A stretch of 64,000 nt of DNA from CAVONV01 sp963697355 (lineage in GTDB: Bacteria > Acidobacteriota > Vicinamibacteria > Marinacidobacterales > DATDRI01): positions 372,001 through 436,000 of the forward strand of contig CAVONV010000023.1 in assembly GCA_963697355.1 (NCBI GenBank). The letters run 5' to 3'. Made by a program: the position numbers and the translations under genes. Shown here one piece after another: positions 15,563 through 23,602 of the stretch (its first letter is position 1; every line of letters begins with the position of its first letter). The notes under the pieces are model-generated. The model searched no databases and was not told the DNA's origin. It saw only the letters and a program-made list of their open reading frames with translations.

Positions 15563-16756
15563 CTAGACGCGTTGGTGGGGGTCGAAGAGCTTCGAGTGCT
15601 CGTCGAGGGCGAACCGATCGGTCATCCCTGCTATATAGTCACATACGACCCGTTCCAACCCCTCATCAGGAATCCGTTGCCCGATGTGCGGCGGCAGCTG
15701 TAATGGGTTCGATGTATAAGCTTCAAACAGATCCCGCACGACCCTCCGGGCTTTTTCGGCCATTCGGACGACTCGATGATGGCGGTAAAGATTCTTGAAG
15801 AGAAATGCCTGTAGCTTGTTTTTCTTTTCTTCTGTGGAAGACGTGAACGCGACGATACGTCCCTTGTGACGGCGGACATCCTCGAGGGAGTGGATGGCGT
15901 GACGCCGGAGGTTTGCTCCGGTCTGTCCGATGAGGTCGGTCGTCAGCGTATTGATGATCCCGCGAATTGCAATACGGATTGGAATCCGTGGGTCCTCTAC
16001 GGACCGTTCCTCTAAGTTGAAGTGCTCCTTCCAGAGCTCGATGTCTCGAAGGTCGGCGAGAGACAATATCTGAGAGGAAAGACCATCCTCGAGGTCGTGA
16101 TTGGTGTAGGCAATCTCGTCCGCGAGATCGACGAGCTGAGCTTCGAGGGCCGGCTCCATTCCGTCTTGAAATTCTTCTGAGGCTCGCTGCGCCCATCCAG
16201 AAGAGTGCTTGACGATGCCCTCCCTGGTCTCGAAGGTCAAATTGAGTCCCTGAAAATCGGGATAGCGCTCCTCGAGCAAATCCACAATCCGGAGAGCCTG
16301 AATGTTGTGCTCGAATCCGCCATGCTCTTGCATGAGCTGATTCATGGTGTCTTCCCCGGAGTGGCCGAACGGTGTGTGTCCCAAGTCGTGGGCCAACGTC
16401 AAAGCTTCCGTCAAGTCTTCGTTCAGTTGGAGTGCCCTTGCGACCGTTCGCGCAATCTGAGCCGCCTCGAGTGAGTGTGTCAGGCGGGTCCGGTAATGAT
16501 CGCCCTCGTGATTGACGAAGACCTGGGTTTTATACTCGAGACGGCGAAAAGCCGTTGAGTGAATGATCCGATCGCGATCTCGTTGATATGCCGTTCGAAA
16601 GGCATGTTCTTGTTCAGGGTATCTTCGGCCGCGGGACGATGAGTTCATTGCGGCGTAGGTGCCCAGCTTTTCGTTCTCGAGTTTCTCAAAAAACTCTCGA
16701 CCAACCACTTTTGTCTCCCGTCTACTCACGCTAGCTGGATCGGACACGTTAGTCAA
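15563..16756 (-). CDS. dgt: Deoxyguanosinetriphosphate triphosphohydrolase-like protein
   Basis: A 397-residue HD-superfamily enzyme. The metal site is visible: RTRLTHSLEAAQIAR, then LAHDLGHTPFGHSGE with the HD pair, and VDLADEIAYTNHDLEDGL with the further Asp ligand. The N-terminal RGRRYPEQEHAFRTAYQRDR segment is characteristic of dGTPase-like proteins, which convert dGTP to deoxyguanosine and tripolyphosphate. Length fits the non-proteobacterial type. It is transcribed away from the pilin region, with about 200 bases to the PATAN gene (15364-15562) in which I see nothing. Confidence 0.92.
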   Translation of the reverse strand: MTNVSDPASVSRRETKVVGREFFEKLENEKLGTYAAMNSSSRGRRYPEQEHAFRTAYQRDRDRIIHSTAFRRLEYKTQVFVNHEGDHYRTRLTHSLEAAQIARTVARALQLNEDLTEALTLAHDLGHTPFGHSGEDTMNQLMQEHGGFEHNIQALRIVDLLEERYPDFQGLNLTFETREGIVKHSSGWAQRASEEFQDGMEPALEAQLVDLADEIAYTNHDLEDGLSSQILSLADLRDIELWKEHFNLEERSVEDPRIPIRIAIRGIINTLTTDLIGQTGANLRRHAIHSLEDVRRHKGRIVAFTSSTEEKKNKLQAFLFKNLYRHHRVVRMAEKARRVVRDLFEAYTSNPLQLPPHIGQRIPDEGLERVVCDYIAGMTDRFALDEHSKLFDPHQRV

Positions 16757-16770
16757 GAAGGAGGCCGCTC

Positions 16771-16920
16771 AGGACCCAGAACCCAGTACTCAGAACTCAA
16801 GAACTCAGCAGAAAGGATCGGCGCCACCGAGTGCGGTGGAAGCCACGGCGATTGCCGTTTTAGTGAAGCAGATCCCGTTTCTTATTCAGAGTTCTCGAGT
16901 ACTTGAGTGCTCGGGTGCTA
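16771..16920. repeat. Dispersed GAACTCAAGAA-type repeat, copy 3, inverted pair
   Basis: The left arm 16771-16815 contains CCCAGTACTCAGAACTCAAG and AACTCAGCAGAAAGG. The right arm 16885-16920 contains TTCAGAGTTCTCGAG and TACTTGAGTGCTCGGG, the opposite orientation. The core between them (16816-16884) is not repeated elsewhere. The pair lies just upstream of dgt and before a strong hairpin. This is the same outward arrangement as at 11109-11248. Confidence 0.6.
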
Positions 16921-16925
16921 TAAAT

Positions 16926-16954
16926 AAGAAAGGCCGGGCCTCTTTGGCCCGGCC
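16926..16954 (-). terminator. Strong intrinsic terminator facing the minus strand, without an obvious gene
   Basis: A perfect 9-bp stem, GGCCGGGCC at 16932-16940 with GGCCCGGCC at 16946-16954 and a five-base loop. On the minus strand it is followed by TTTCTTATTTA. The next minus-strand gene upstream is beyond 19 kb, so this hairpin must end something short or serve as insulation. Confidence 0.6.
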
Positions 16955-16956
16955 CC

Positions 16957-17465
16957 TCTTGCCTACGATAGGAGGGAGCTTGCACCCCCGAATCGAGCTC
17001 TTTCCCGGTCCGGGAGTATCCGGTTAGTAGACACTCATACCTTTAGCAAGTCGGATGCCAAATGAAAAGACTACTCGTTAACGTATTTAAGTCATTTTAT
17101 TTCTTTGGTTTATAAGAAGTAGGCTTTTTTGAAGAAGGGGTTCTCCTGTAAATATCCTATACGCTCGGCGGAAGATCTTGGCAAACAAAATATGGAAGAG
17201 CCCATTTCCAAAACTGCCGGAAAAAGCCCACGGTTTGGTCATCTTTCCTTCAATCTTCATAAGTGACTTATAACATGAGAGTTATGTCGAGGGAACACGA
17301 GTTGAGGCTCTGAATTCCCTTGGATCCACCCCTTTGAAGTTCAGTTGGGCTCCAAAACCCCACGCTTCGATTGTGGCCCGAGCCCCCCGCACATTGGCCA
17401 AAGAAATAAGCCATTTATTATTAGAGACTTGCGGAGTCTGCTCTCAGAATAAATTCCGCTCGAAC
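16957..17465. other. AT-richer intergenic region upstream of the pilin-like gene
   Basis: No protein-coding frame is convincing here. The part at 16957-17045 is GC-rich with several short inverted words (GGGAG...CCCCC, CCCGGTCCGGG) and ends at the minus-strand terminator on its left. The part 17046-17465 is clearly more AT-rich than its surroundings (for example AACGTATTTAAGTCATTTTA). It may hold a small RNA on the minus strand, long regulatory DNA for the sigma-54 promoter at its right end (activator sites usually lie 80-200 bases upstream), or both. Confidence 0.4.
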
Positions 17466-17481
17466 TGGAACAGGCCTTGCT
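17466..17481 (+). promoter_or_regulatory. Candidate sigma-54 promoter of the pilin-like gene
   Basis: TGGAACAGGCCTTGCT has GG and GC exactly 10 bases apart, as required for sigma-54 (consensus TGGCAC-N5-TTGC). The -24 element differs by one base. Transcription would start near 17492, leaving about 62 bases before the ATG at 17554. RpoN-dependent pilin genes are common in bacteria with type IV pili. Confidence 0.55.
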
Positions 17482-17553
17482 AACTCAAGATGTCGAGGAA
17501 CGTACCACGCGATGCTCACAAAAATGCGGCTATCGCGGAATCGGAGGAAAACA

Positions 17554-19005
17554 ATGAGATTGCTAAACAAGCATCGGGCGAGTGAAGAGCATGGCTTCTC
17601 CCTTCTCGAGATGGTCATTGCGCTGGCCCTCACCATCACGGTGATGGCGTCCGTGTACATGTTGCTGCAAAAGGGACAAACCAGCTTCCAGCGAGAACCA
17701 GAAGTAGCGGACATGCATCAGAGTGCCCGGGCCGGAATGCAAAGGATCAGCCAAGATCTCGCCCTGGCCGGATACCGCACCCCCGCCACGATGGCGGTTT
17801 TGTGGAACGACGGCGGCGGGATCGCTCCCGATGAGTTGACCATCGTCTACGCCGACCCCGACGTGCCTACGTCGATGCCGATCCAATGCGGCGACACCGG
17901 AAGCGGTGGCGACGGGAATCCTGGGGCTTCGGGTAATAACAACAACAATGGAAATAACGGGTCTGCTTTCTTAGATGACCCCGCTTCGCCGGCAATGGCC
18001 ATGAACTTCTCCAACTGGGCCGGTTGGAGCGATTCCTCGACACAGAATCCTGCGGCGGCCTTCCTCGAAGCGGCTCCGGAAGAAGTGGCGGCTCAGGCGT
18101 GGGGCAAACGTCGAAATCGCGGAAAAAAGGGAAATCGCGGAAACAACAACGGTGGTAACAACAACAACGGTGGTAACAACAACAACGGTGGTAACAACAA
18201 CAACGGTGGTAACAACAACAACGGTGGTAACAACAACAACGGCGGGAACAACAACAACGGCGGGAACAACAACAACGGCGGAAGCGGCGGCAGTGACAAC
18301 TCGGGAGGTGGTCCCTGCAATACTATCTATCAATCGTCCGTCCTCAACATCGATCCTGAAACGCTCGATCCGATGATTGATGATCCGACGCAGGCCTACA
18401 ACGAGGGGATGGTTCTCATGGCCATCGAGACCTGGGATTGTAACGGGGACGGACAGGTGGGCATGGTTCCCTTCGAGGTGACAAAAGACCCACAGATGAC
18501 CAACGCCGGGGGTCACCCCACACTCAAAATCATGCACAATCCTGGGCAGAGCACCACCGGTTTGAACCAGCCGGGTGGATTCAATGGGGAGGTCCACCCT
18601 GATTGCGCGATCATCGGGTTGTTCCGCGTCATCCAGTACCGTGTCGACCCTCCCCCTCCCACAGAGAACCCGATACTGGAGCGCAGGGACCTGAGCTCCG
18701 GCTCGGTCTGGTCGGCCGTATCGAACAACATCGAGAACCTTCAAGTGCAGTACGGGTTGGGAACGTCGGATGTCTTTTTTGATGAACCTCCTGCGGTTCC
18801 CAATGCCGATGATCCTGCGACTTGGATCACGCGTGTCAAAGTCACCGTTGCCGGAAGGAGCGAAAGCAGGAACTTGCAGGGTGCATCGGCGGGTGTGTTT
18901 GCTGCCGAGGATACTCACATGAGGAACACTTTCTCCACGACCATCACTCTAAGGAACCAGATGTTCAACGCAGCGGAGCTCAGCAACGGCGGCAGCTACA
19001 ACTAA
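17554..19005 (+). CDS. Type IV pilin-like (PilW-type) protein with Asn/Gly repeat insert
   Basis: The start ATG 17554 has GGAGG 8 bases upstream. The N terminus carries a class III prepilin signal: EEHGFSLLEMVIALALTITV, cleaved after Gly by prepilin peptidase, with the Glu at +5. PilW/PilJ-like features follow (MHQSARAGMQRISQDLALAGYR), and late in the protein there is VWSAVSNNIENLQVQYGLG, the usual PilW segment. Between about residues 185 and 245 lies a Gly/Asn low-complexity region encoded by an 18-bp tandem repeat. A minor pilin is thus 484 residues long, larger than usual (about 300). No other pilus genes surround it, so it is an orphan. It probably primes or decorates a pilus or pseudopilus. 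Confidence 0.85.
   Translation: MRLLNKHRASEEHGFSLLEMVIALALTITVMASVYMLLQKGQTSFQREPEVADMHQSARAGMQRISQDLALAGYRTPATMAVLWNDGGGIAPDELTIVYADPDVPTSMPIQCGDTGSGGDGNPGASGNNNNNGNNGSAFLDDPASPAMAMNFSNWAGWSDSSTQNPAAAFLEAAPEEVAAQAWGKRRNRGKKGNRGNNNGGNNNNGGNNNNGGNNNNGGNNNNGGNNNNGGNNNNGGNNNNGGSGGSDNSGGGPCNTIYQSSVLNIDPETLDPMIDDPTQAYNEGMVLMAIETWDCNGDGQVGMVPFEVTKDPQMTNAGGHPTLKIMHNPGQSTTGLNQPGGFNGEVHPDCAIIGLFRVIQYRVDPPPPTENPILERRDLSSGSVWSAVSNNIENLQVQYGLGTSDVFFDEPPAVPNADDPATWITRVKVTVAGRSESRNLQGASAGVFAAEDTHMRNTFSTTITLRNQMFNAAELSNGGSYN
18157..18282 (+). repeat. 18-bp tandem repeat encoding GGNNNN units
   Basis: Seven consecutive 18-base units (AACAACAACAACGGTGGT, the last three with GGC GGG/GGA) follow a partial unit at 18142-18156. 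They encode a (NNNNGG)n linker inside the pilin-like protein. Near-identical codons show recent expansion. Slippage here would change the length in frame. Confidence 0.9.
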
Positions 19006-19011
19006 GCAAAA

Positions 19012-19074
19012 GGGGACAGTCACCGACTCATCATCACGTCTAGTCGGTGGCTGTCCCCTCTTCCTTTCTTTTCT
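19012..19074. terminator. Bidirectional terminator between the pilin-like and VWFA genes
   Basis: GGGGACAGTCACCGACT at 19012-19028 pairs with AGTCGGTGGCTGTCCCC at 19042-19058, a 17-bp stem with one G-T pair and a 13-base loop, followed on the plus strand by TCTTCCTTTCTTTTCTCTT. It lies between two convergent genes. The word GGGGACAGTCACC also resembles arms of REP-type palindromes in other genomes (from memory, not checked). Confidence 0.8.
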
Positions 19075-19075
19075 C

Positions 19076-20014
19076 TTATTCCATTCCCTCGCGGCGCGGC
19101 GCATAGTAGCCAAGCTTGGTGCGTACGATGAGGTTTTTCTGATCGGTTTGCACAACGACGCGCCTCCAGGAGCCATCACGCTTGACGTTGTCGGAAATGT
19201 AGCCAATGTTGTACTGGCTCTTCAGCTCCTTAGCGATGCGCTCATAAACCGACTCCAGCTCTTGGATCTGCTGCGGGAAGAACCATTGTCCTCCTGTCTC
19301 TTCCGCGAGCTTCTTGAGAACGTGCTCGGCCTCTGAGAAATATTTGTTCTTGCGCTTGGTGTCTTTTTGAAGAGAGATCGTGTATATGGTGACGTCAGTC
19401 TCTTTTGCGAGCTCCATGACCTGCTCGAAAGTGACGAGTGAGCTCGTGTCTTCTCCATCGGAGAGGACAACGACGGCTTGTCTACGAATGTCCGTCCGGC
19501 GTCGAGACAAGTTCTTCAGCGCGATGTAGAGTGCGTTGTAGAGACTCGTCGTGCCTCCTGCCTGGGTCATGCGGATGGCCTTCGACAGCTTTTCAATATC
19601 CGCCGTAAAAGGCTGGAGGACCCGCGCCCGGCTTCCAAACTCCACGACTTGAGAAAGATCATCCTCTTTCATGGTGCCGACGAACTGCACGGCGGCCTGC
19701 TGGGCGAAGTCGAGCTTCTCTTCCATACTCGCGCTGGTGTCGACCAGGAGAACCATACGCAAAGGAAGATCTTCTTGTGAGAAGACGGATATTTCTTGTT
19801 TGACACCGTCCTCGTAAACCGAGAAGTTCTCTCGGAACAGTTCGGTAATGAAACGATTCCGTGTGTCGACCACCGTGACGTTCAAGGAAATGAGGTCGAC
19901 CGTGACTCGAAACTGATATTTGTCCTGAGAGGAGTCTTGGACGGCGCCCGTGGGGCTAGTCACAAAGATACATAGCAGGCTGAGAGCCATCGCATGAAGC
20001 CATTTGTTGTTCAT
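19076..20014 (-). CDS. VWFA-related protein of the acidobacterial type
   Basis: A 312-residue exported protein with an N-terminal signal peptide (KWLHAMALSLLCIFVTSPTGAV). A conserved beta segment (FRVTVDLISLNVTVVDTRNR, then VYEDGVKQEISVF) precedes a von Willebrand A domain with MIDAS motif VDTSASM, the Thr in GGTTSLYNAL and the Asp in LSDGEDTSS. This combination is the VWFA-related family (TIGR03436 type) that is greatly expanded in Acidobacteriota and is one of the best taxonomic hints in this window. Such proteins are thought to bind ligands or metals at the surface, and the partner here is unknown. It ends at the shared terminator with the pilin-like gene. Confidence 0.9.
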   Translation of the reverse strand: MNNKWLHAMALSLLCIFVTSPTGAVQDSSQDKYQFRVTVDLISLNVTVVDTRNRFITELFRENFSVYEDGVKQEISVFSQEDLPLRMVLLVDTSASMEEKLDFAQQAAVQFVGTMKEDDLSQVVEFGSRARVLQPFTADIEKLSKAIRMTQAGGTTSLYNALYIALKNLSRRRTDIRRQAVVVLSDGEDTSSLVTFEQVMELAKETDVTIYTISLQKDTKRKNKYFSEAEHVLKKLAEETGGQWFFPQQIQELESVYERIAKELKSQYNIGYISDNVKRDGSWRRVVVQTDQKNLIVRTKLGYYAPRREGME

Positions 20015-20271
20015 CTACTGATCCTTCGGCTCTTCGTCTTTTTTGTCGAGGAGCTCGTCAACTGTTGACAGGGCCGGTCAGTTATCTGAGAATCGTACTC
20101 GCTCGGAGGGCGATGCCCGGTGAACGGTCAACGTAAAAATCTCATCGGTTTCCGCTGTTGGGTTTCATGCCGTAGCTGGCGTACTTCTCGAAGGCTAACC
20201 GGCTCCAACCGTGCAATTCATTATATCGCACGTCATGAAAGACAGCTGTGCAGGCGCAAAGAGGGATTCCT

Positions 20272-20760
20272 GTGAAGAGGCCCGCGGCGGTATTGACCGT
20301 CAGCGACGGTGTTTTCGCAAAACAAAGGGAGGACCGATCGGGCCCGGCTGCGAAAGAAAAGCTCGAGGAGGTCGGATTCGATGTGGTCTCCATGGTCGTG
20401 GTCCCTGACGACATCGGCGAGATTTCGCGGCGGCTCCGAGAATGGGTCGGGAGGGAAGTCGGTCTGGTCGTTTCGACCGGAGGCACGGGCCTCGGGCCTC
20501 GCGACGTGACACCGGAAGCGGTGAAGGAGGTCATCGAACGAGAGCTCCCGGGCTATGGGGAGCTTTTGAGGTCAGATGGAGCGCGGCACACACCTATGGC
20601 GGTGCTGTCGCGGTGCTTGGCCGGGACCGCGGGGAGAACTCTGATACTGGCCCTTCCGGGTAGCCCACTCGCCGTGGTTCAGGGCCTCGAGGCCGTTCTA
20701 CCTTCATTGAACCATGCGCTCGATCTTTTGGCCGGTAAGACCGGACACCGAGCGACATAA
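20272..20760 (+). CDS. mogA: MogA/MoaB-type molybdopterin adenylyltransferase
   Basis: A 162-residue MoCF-binding-domain protein from GTG 20272, with GAGGG 7 bases upstream. It starts with KRPAAVLTVSDGVFAKQRED and has the signature STGGTGLGPRDVTPEAV, the nucleotide/molybdopterin-binding loop. The ending TLILALPGSPLAVVQGLEAVLPSLNHALDLL fits the family. It would adenylate molybdopterin before molybdenum insertion. MogA and MoaB cannot be told apart without phylogeny. It stands alone here. A GTG 24 bases upstream is an alternative start. No molybdoenzyme gene is nearby. Confidence 0.88.
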   Translation: MKRPAAVLTVSDGVFAKQREDRSGPAAKEKLEEVGFDVVSMVVVPDDIGEISRRLREWVGREVGLVVSTGGTGLGPRDVTPEAVKEVIERELPGYGELLRSDGARHTPMAVLSRCLAGTAGRTLILALPGSPLAVVQGLEAVLPSLNHALDLLAGKTGHRAT

Positions 20761-20778
20761 ATTGGATAAATTGAGGTC

Positions 20779-20808
20779 TTGTAGGTGAAGAAAAACAAGT
20801 GCTATACT
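20779..20808 (+). promoter_or_regulatory. Candidate housekeeping promoter of the second PilZ gene
   Basis: TTGTAG at 20779-20784 and TATACT at 20803-20808, separated by 18 bases, read toward the PilZ gene at 20944. Transcription from about 20815 would produce a leader of about 130 bases containing the stem structures at 20830-20899. Confidence 0.5.
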
Positions 20809-20829
20809 GCCAATGATTTGAAGTGTCAT

Positions 20830-20899
20830 TTAGCGGCTAAGGGCTTTGGAGGAAGCCGGGAGTTTTGTGACAGGTTTCACAATTTTCTCGAGCCGCTAA
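20830..20899 (+). ncRNA. Candidate structured leader (three-way junction) before the PilZ gene
   Basis: TTAGCGGCT (20830-20838) pairs with AGCCGCTAA (20891-20899), enclosing two hairpins: GGCTT/AAGCC (20842-20857, loop TGGAGG) and TTGTGA/TCACAA (20865-20882, loop CAGGTT), the latter extended by GAG/CTC at 20860-20862 and 20887-20889. The ribosome-binding site GGAGGG (20929-20934) lies outside. This could be a cis-regulatory RNA. I do not recognise a known riboswitch consensus, including c-di-GMP-I. Confidence 0.5.
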
Positions 20900-20943
20900 T
20901 AGTACGCTTCAATCGACGTTGGTGATCTGGAGGGAATGCCCTG

Positions 20944-21300
20944 ATGTTCGGCACTGCGAGAACCGTCATTGGTGACAATGCCCGTTCCGACGCCCGAAAT
21001 GACGGGCGACGTCATCAACGTATCTCCTCTATCGGCCGAGCTTTCGTTCGCCTCGGCGACGGCCGAGAAGGCTCGGTTTTGGATATGAGCCTCGGTGGCC
21101 TTCTTCTCCGCCTGAAATGGATGTTGAACATCGGGTCTTCGTATTTCATCAAGCTTCTTCTCGATGACAAAGTGGCTGTCGTCGAAGCTAGGGTCGTGCG
21201 ACTGGTGAACCGCGGCGAAGACTACTTGGCCGGGTTAGAGTTCATTCGTTTGTCGCAGCAGGATCGAAAGACACTTTACAAATTCGTGGGCCACCGTTAG
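20944..21300 (+). CDS. PilZ-domain protein
   Basis: A 118-residue single-domain protein: DGRRHQRISSIGRAF (RxxxR type element), then GSVLDMSLGGLLLRL (DxSxGG motif), the strands YFIKLLLDDKVAVVEARVVR and YLAGLEFIRLSQQDRKTLYKF. All c-di-GMP-binding positions appear present. ATG 20944 has GGAGGG 9 bases upstream. It is monocistronic by position, with its own promoter and the structured leader. Targets cannot be inferred. It resembles the PilZ protein at 13.4 kb only at the domain level. Confidence 0.85.
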   Translation: MFGTARTVIGDNARSDARNDGRRHQRISSIGRAFVRLGDGREGSVLDMSLGGLLLRLKWMLNIGSSYFIKLLLDDKVAVVEARVVRLVNRGEDYLAGLEFIRLSQQDRKTLYKFVGHR

Positions 21301-21385
21301 TTTTTACCCCTCATGCACCGCTTCTCCGCTTCCAGGTTGTTGCCGCAAACTGTTAAATATCAATGACTAACGACGGACCTGTCCC

Positions 21386-21415
21386 TTGACACGAGGAAAC
21401 CCGTCATGCTATAAA
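21386..21415 (+). promoter_or_regulatory. Strong housekeeping promoter of the nuoLM-atp unit
   Basis: A perfect TTGACA at 21386-21391 and TATAAA at 21410-21415 with 18 bases between. Transcription would start near 21422, about 80 bases upstream of nuoL. No nuo gene lies to the left, so the promoter makes nuoL-nuoM-atp an independent unit. Confidence 0.7.
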
Positions 21416-21502
21416 ACCGCCTCGTTTCAGCGGGGGAGGCCCTGAGTTCTGTAGGTCTCCTCGCATCGTCGGCTTCTTTTCGCACCTAAATGTGAGCTGG
21501 GC

Positions 21503-23587
21503 TTGAGCGCATCCTTCTGGTTGATACCATTGATCCCCGGCCTCGGTGCCTTGGTCAACGGGTTTGCGGGTAAGCGACTGCCCAAGTCGGTCGTATCCAC
21601 GATTGCCTGCGGCACCGTGGGCATCTCTCTTCTTCTGGCTCTTGCCAACTTTTTCGCCGTCTTCTGGGTCGAGGGAGGCTCGGCGGTCCGAAACGAAGTG
21701 CTGTTCACCTGGATCCCCGGCATGGGGCTCACCCTCGCCGACGGGAGCTACGCTGCGCTCCAGGTGGCCTGGGAATACCGACTCGATTCCCTGTCCATGG
21801 TGATGACCTTGGTTGTCACGGGAGTCGGATTCCTGATCCACGTCTATTCCATCGGTTACATGAATCAGGATCCGGGATACTGGCGCTATTTCACCTACTT
21901 GAACATCTTTACCTTCTTCATGTTGAATCTCGTGCTGGCTGCGAATTTCCTTTTGATGTTCATCGGGTGGGAGGGCGTGGGGCTGTCCTCGTATCTCCTT
22001 ATCGGTTTTTGGTACGAGCGGAAGTCCGCTGCCGACGCAGGAAAAAAGGCATTCATCGTCAATCGAATCGGTGATGCCGGATTCGTACTGGCGATTATGG
22101 CCGTTGTCGTCCATTTCGGGAGCGTTGACTTCTACGATGTCATGAGCGCCATTGCCGAGCGCTTCCCCCAGCCGGAAGTCGGCCTGGGGCTTTTGTCGGT
22201 GATCGGCTTGCTGTTGTTTCTCGGCGCTGCGGGTAAATCGGCTCAGATACCGCTTTATGTCTGGTTACCCGATGCCATGGAGGGCCCAACGCCGGTCTCA
22301 GCGCTGATTCACGCCGCCACGATGGTGACGGCCGGTGTCTATATGGTGGCTCGCTGTGGCGTGCTCTACGAGCACGCACCCTTGGCCTTGACCGTCGTTG
22401 CGGCGATTGGGGCGGTGACGGCCATTTTTGCCGCTTCCATTGGCTTGGTTCAAAACGACATCAAGAGAGTTTTGGCTTACTCGACCGTGTCACAACTCGG
22501 CTACATGTTTCTGGCCTGCGGCGTCGGCGCTTTTGCCACGGGAATTTTCCACCTGATGACCCACGCCTTCTTCAAGGCATGCTTGTTCTTGGGCTCGGGT
22601 AGTGTCATTCATTCCATGGAGCATGCCGAGCATGCGTCGGGGGGGCACCGACCCTATACCGAAATGCAAGACATGCGGAACATGGGTGGGTTGCTGACTC
22701 ATATGCCGCGTACGGCATGGACATTCATGATTGCCACGGCAGCCCTATCCGGGATCCCGCTCACCGCCGGGTTCTTCAGCAAGGATGAGATTTTGTGGAA
22801 GGCTTGGAGCGGTGCGAATGGGCATGCTTTCCTTTGGCTGGTAGGTATCACGGCTGCTGGAATGACGGCCTTCTACATGGGGCGTCAAGTTTTCATCACG
22901 TTCTTTGGAAAGTTCAGGGGAGGTGAAGACATGGAGTCTCACCTTCACGAATCGCCCGGAGTCATGACCTGGCCTTTGATACTTCTCGCCGCCGGGTCGA
23001 TTGCCGCCGGATGGGTCGGCATCCCCCATGCTTTTGGGGGCGGGAACCACATAGAGCATTTCCTGGCGCCCGCGATTCTGGCCGGTACCCATACGGTGGT
23101 GGCCGAGGCTCCTCATGGCGGGGCTTCGACGGAAAGGCTCTTTGCGCTGATCTCCATTGCCGTAGCCGGTTTTGGGCTTTTTCTCGCTTACAGCTTTTAC
23201 ATGAAGAAGAAAGAGCTCCCCGGGAGAATAGCCGAAAGCTGGTCCGGGATTTACCGCCTGCTCTATAACAAGTACTACGTTGACGAGATCTACAATAGGA
23301 TCTTTGTTCGCGGCACGCTCCGGACGGCCGACGACCTCTATGTTTTCGATGCGAGCGTGGTGGATGGCGTTGTCAATGGTGCGGCTCGAGGGACGTTGAT
23401 CTCCAGCGTGATCTCGAATTTGGCTGATGTGGGATTGGTCGATGGAGCCGTTAACCTAGTGGCGGCCGTTCTGGCGGCTGTCTCGAAGTTGTTCCGACGG
23501 GTCCAAACCGGGCTCGTGCAAAACTACGCTCTATTGATGCTCATGGGCGTTTTCATCTTGGTCGCCTTCTACTATTTTTGGTATTGA
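21503..23587 (+). CDS. nuoL: NADH-quinone oxidoreductase subunit L (antiporter-like)
   Basis: A 694-residue membrane protein of the complex I/Mrp antiporter family. Conserved elements: IGWEGVGLSSYLLIGFWYER, KSAQIPLYVWLPDAMEGPTP, VSALIHAATMVTAGVYM and NDIKRVLAYSTVSQLGYM with the channel lysine. The C-terminal part, after residue 560 (YNKYYVDEIYNRIFVRG and the following helix), corresponds to the lateral helix of NuoL, which distinguishes it from MrpA/D. The start is TTG 21503. Upstream no nuoK or other nuo genes are present, so it is split from the rest of complex I. It passes protons across the membrane in complex I. Confidence 0.92.
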   Translation: MSASFWLIPLIPGLGALVNGFAGKRLPKSVVSTIACGTVGISLLLALANFFAVFWVEGGSAVRNEVLFTWIPGMGLTLADGSYAALQVAWEYRLDSLSMVMTLVVTGVGFLIHVYSIGYMNQDPGYWRYFTYLNIFTFFMLNLVLAANFLLMFIGWEGVGLSSYLLIGFWYERKSAADAGKKAFIVNRIGDAGFVLAIMAVVVHFGSVDFYDVMSAIAERFPQPEVGLGLLSVIGLLLFLGAAGKSAQIPLYVWLPDAMEGPTPVSALIHAATMVTAGVYMVARCGVLYEHAPLALTVVAAIGAVTAIFAASIGLVQNDIKRVLAYSTVSQLGYMFLACGVGAFATGIFHLMTHAFFKACLFLGSGSVIHSMEHAEHASGGHRPYTEMQDMRNMGGLLTHMPRTAWTFMIATAALSGIPLTAGFFSKDEILWKAWSGANGHAFLWLVGITAAGMTAFYMGRQVFITFFGKFRGGEDMESHLHESPGVMTWPLILLAAGSIAAGWVGIPHAFGGGNHIEHFLAPAILAGTHTVVAEAPHGGASTERLFALISIAVAGFGLFLAYSFYMKKKELPGRIAESWSGIYRLLYNKYYVDEIYNRIFVRGTLRTADDLYVFDASVVDGVVNGAARGTLISSVISNLADVGLVDGAVNLVAAVLAAVSKLFRRVQTGLVQNYALLMLMGVFILVAFYYFWY

Positions 23588-23602
23588 TTGGCTGGACTGA
23601 CT

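Noticed and set aside
16957..17045. Possible riboswitch or tmRNA/6S-type RNA upstream of the pilin-like gene
   Set aside because: No consensus element of c-di-GMP, cobalamin, glycine, ZTP or tmRNA could be matched by eye. It is kept only as an unexplained GC-rich segment.
17272..17290. ATAAC/GTTAT inverted words near the pilin promoter
   Set aside because: Only a 5-base arm with a loose loop in AT-rich DNA, which is expected by chance.
18093..18376. Val- or Thr-rich frames opposite and beside the pilin repeat (poly-VVVTT, poly-LLPP)
   Set aside because: They are translations of the same AAC/GGT tandem repeat in other frames and have no own signals.
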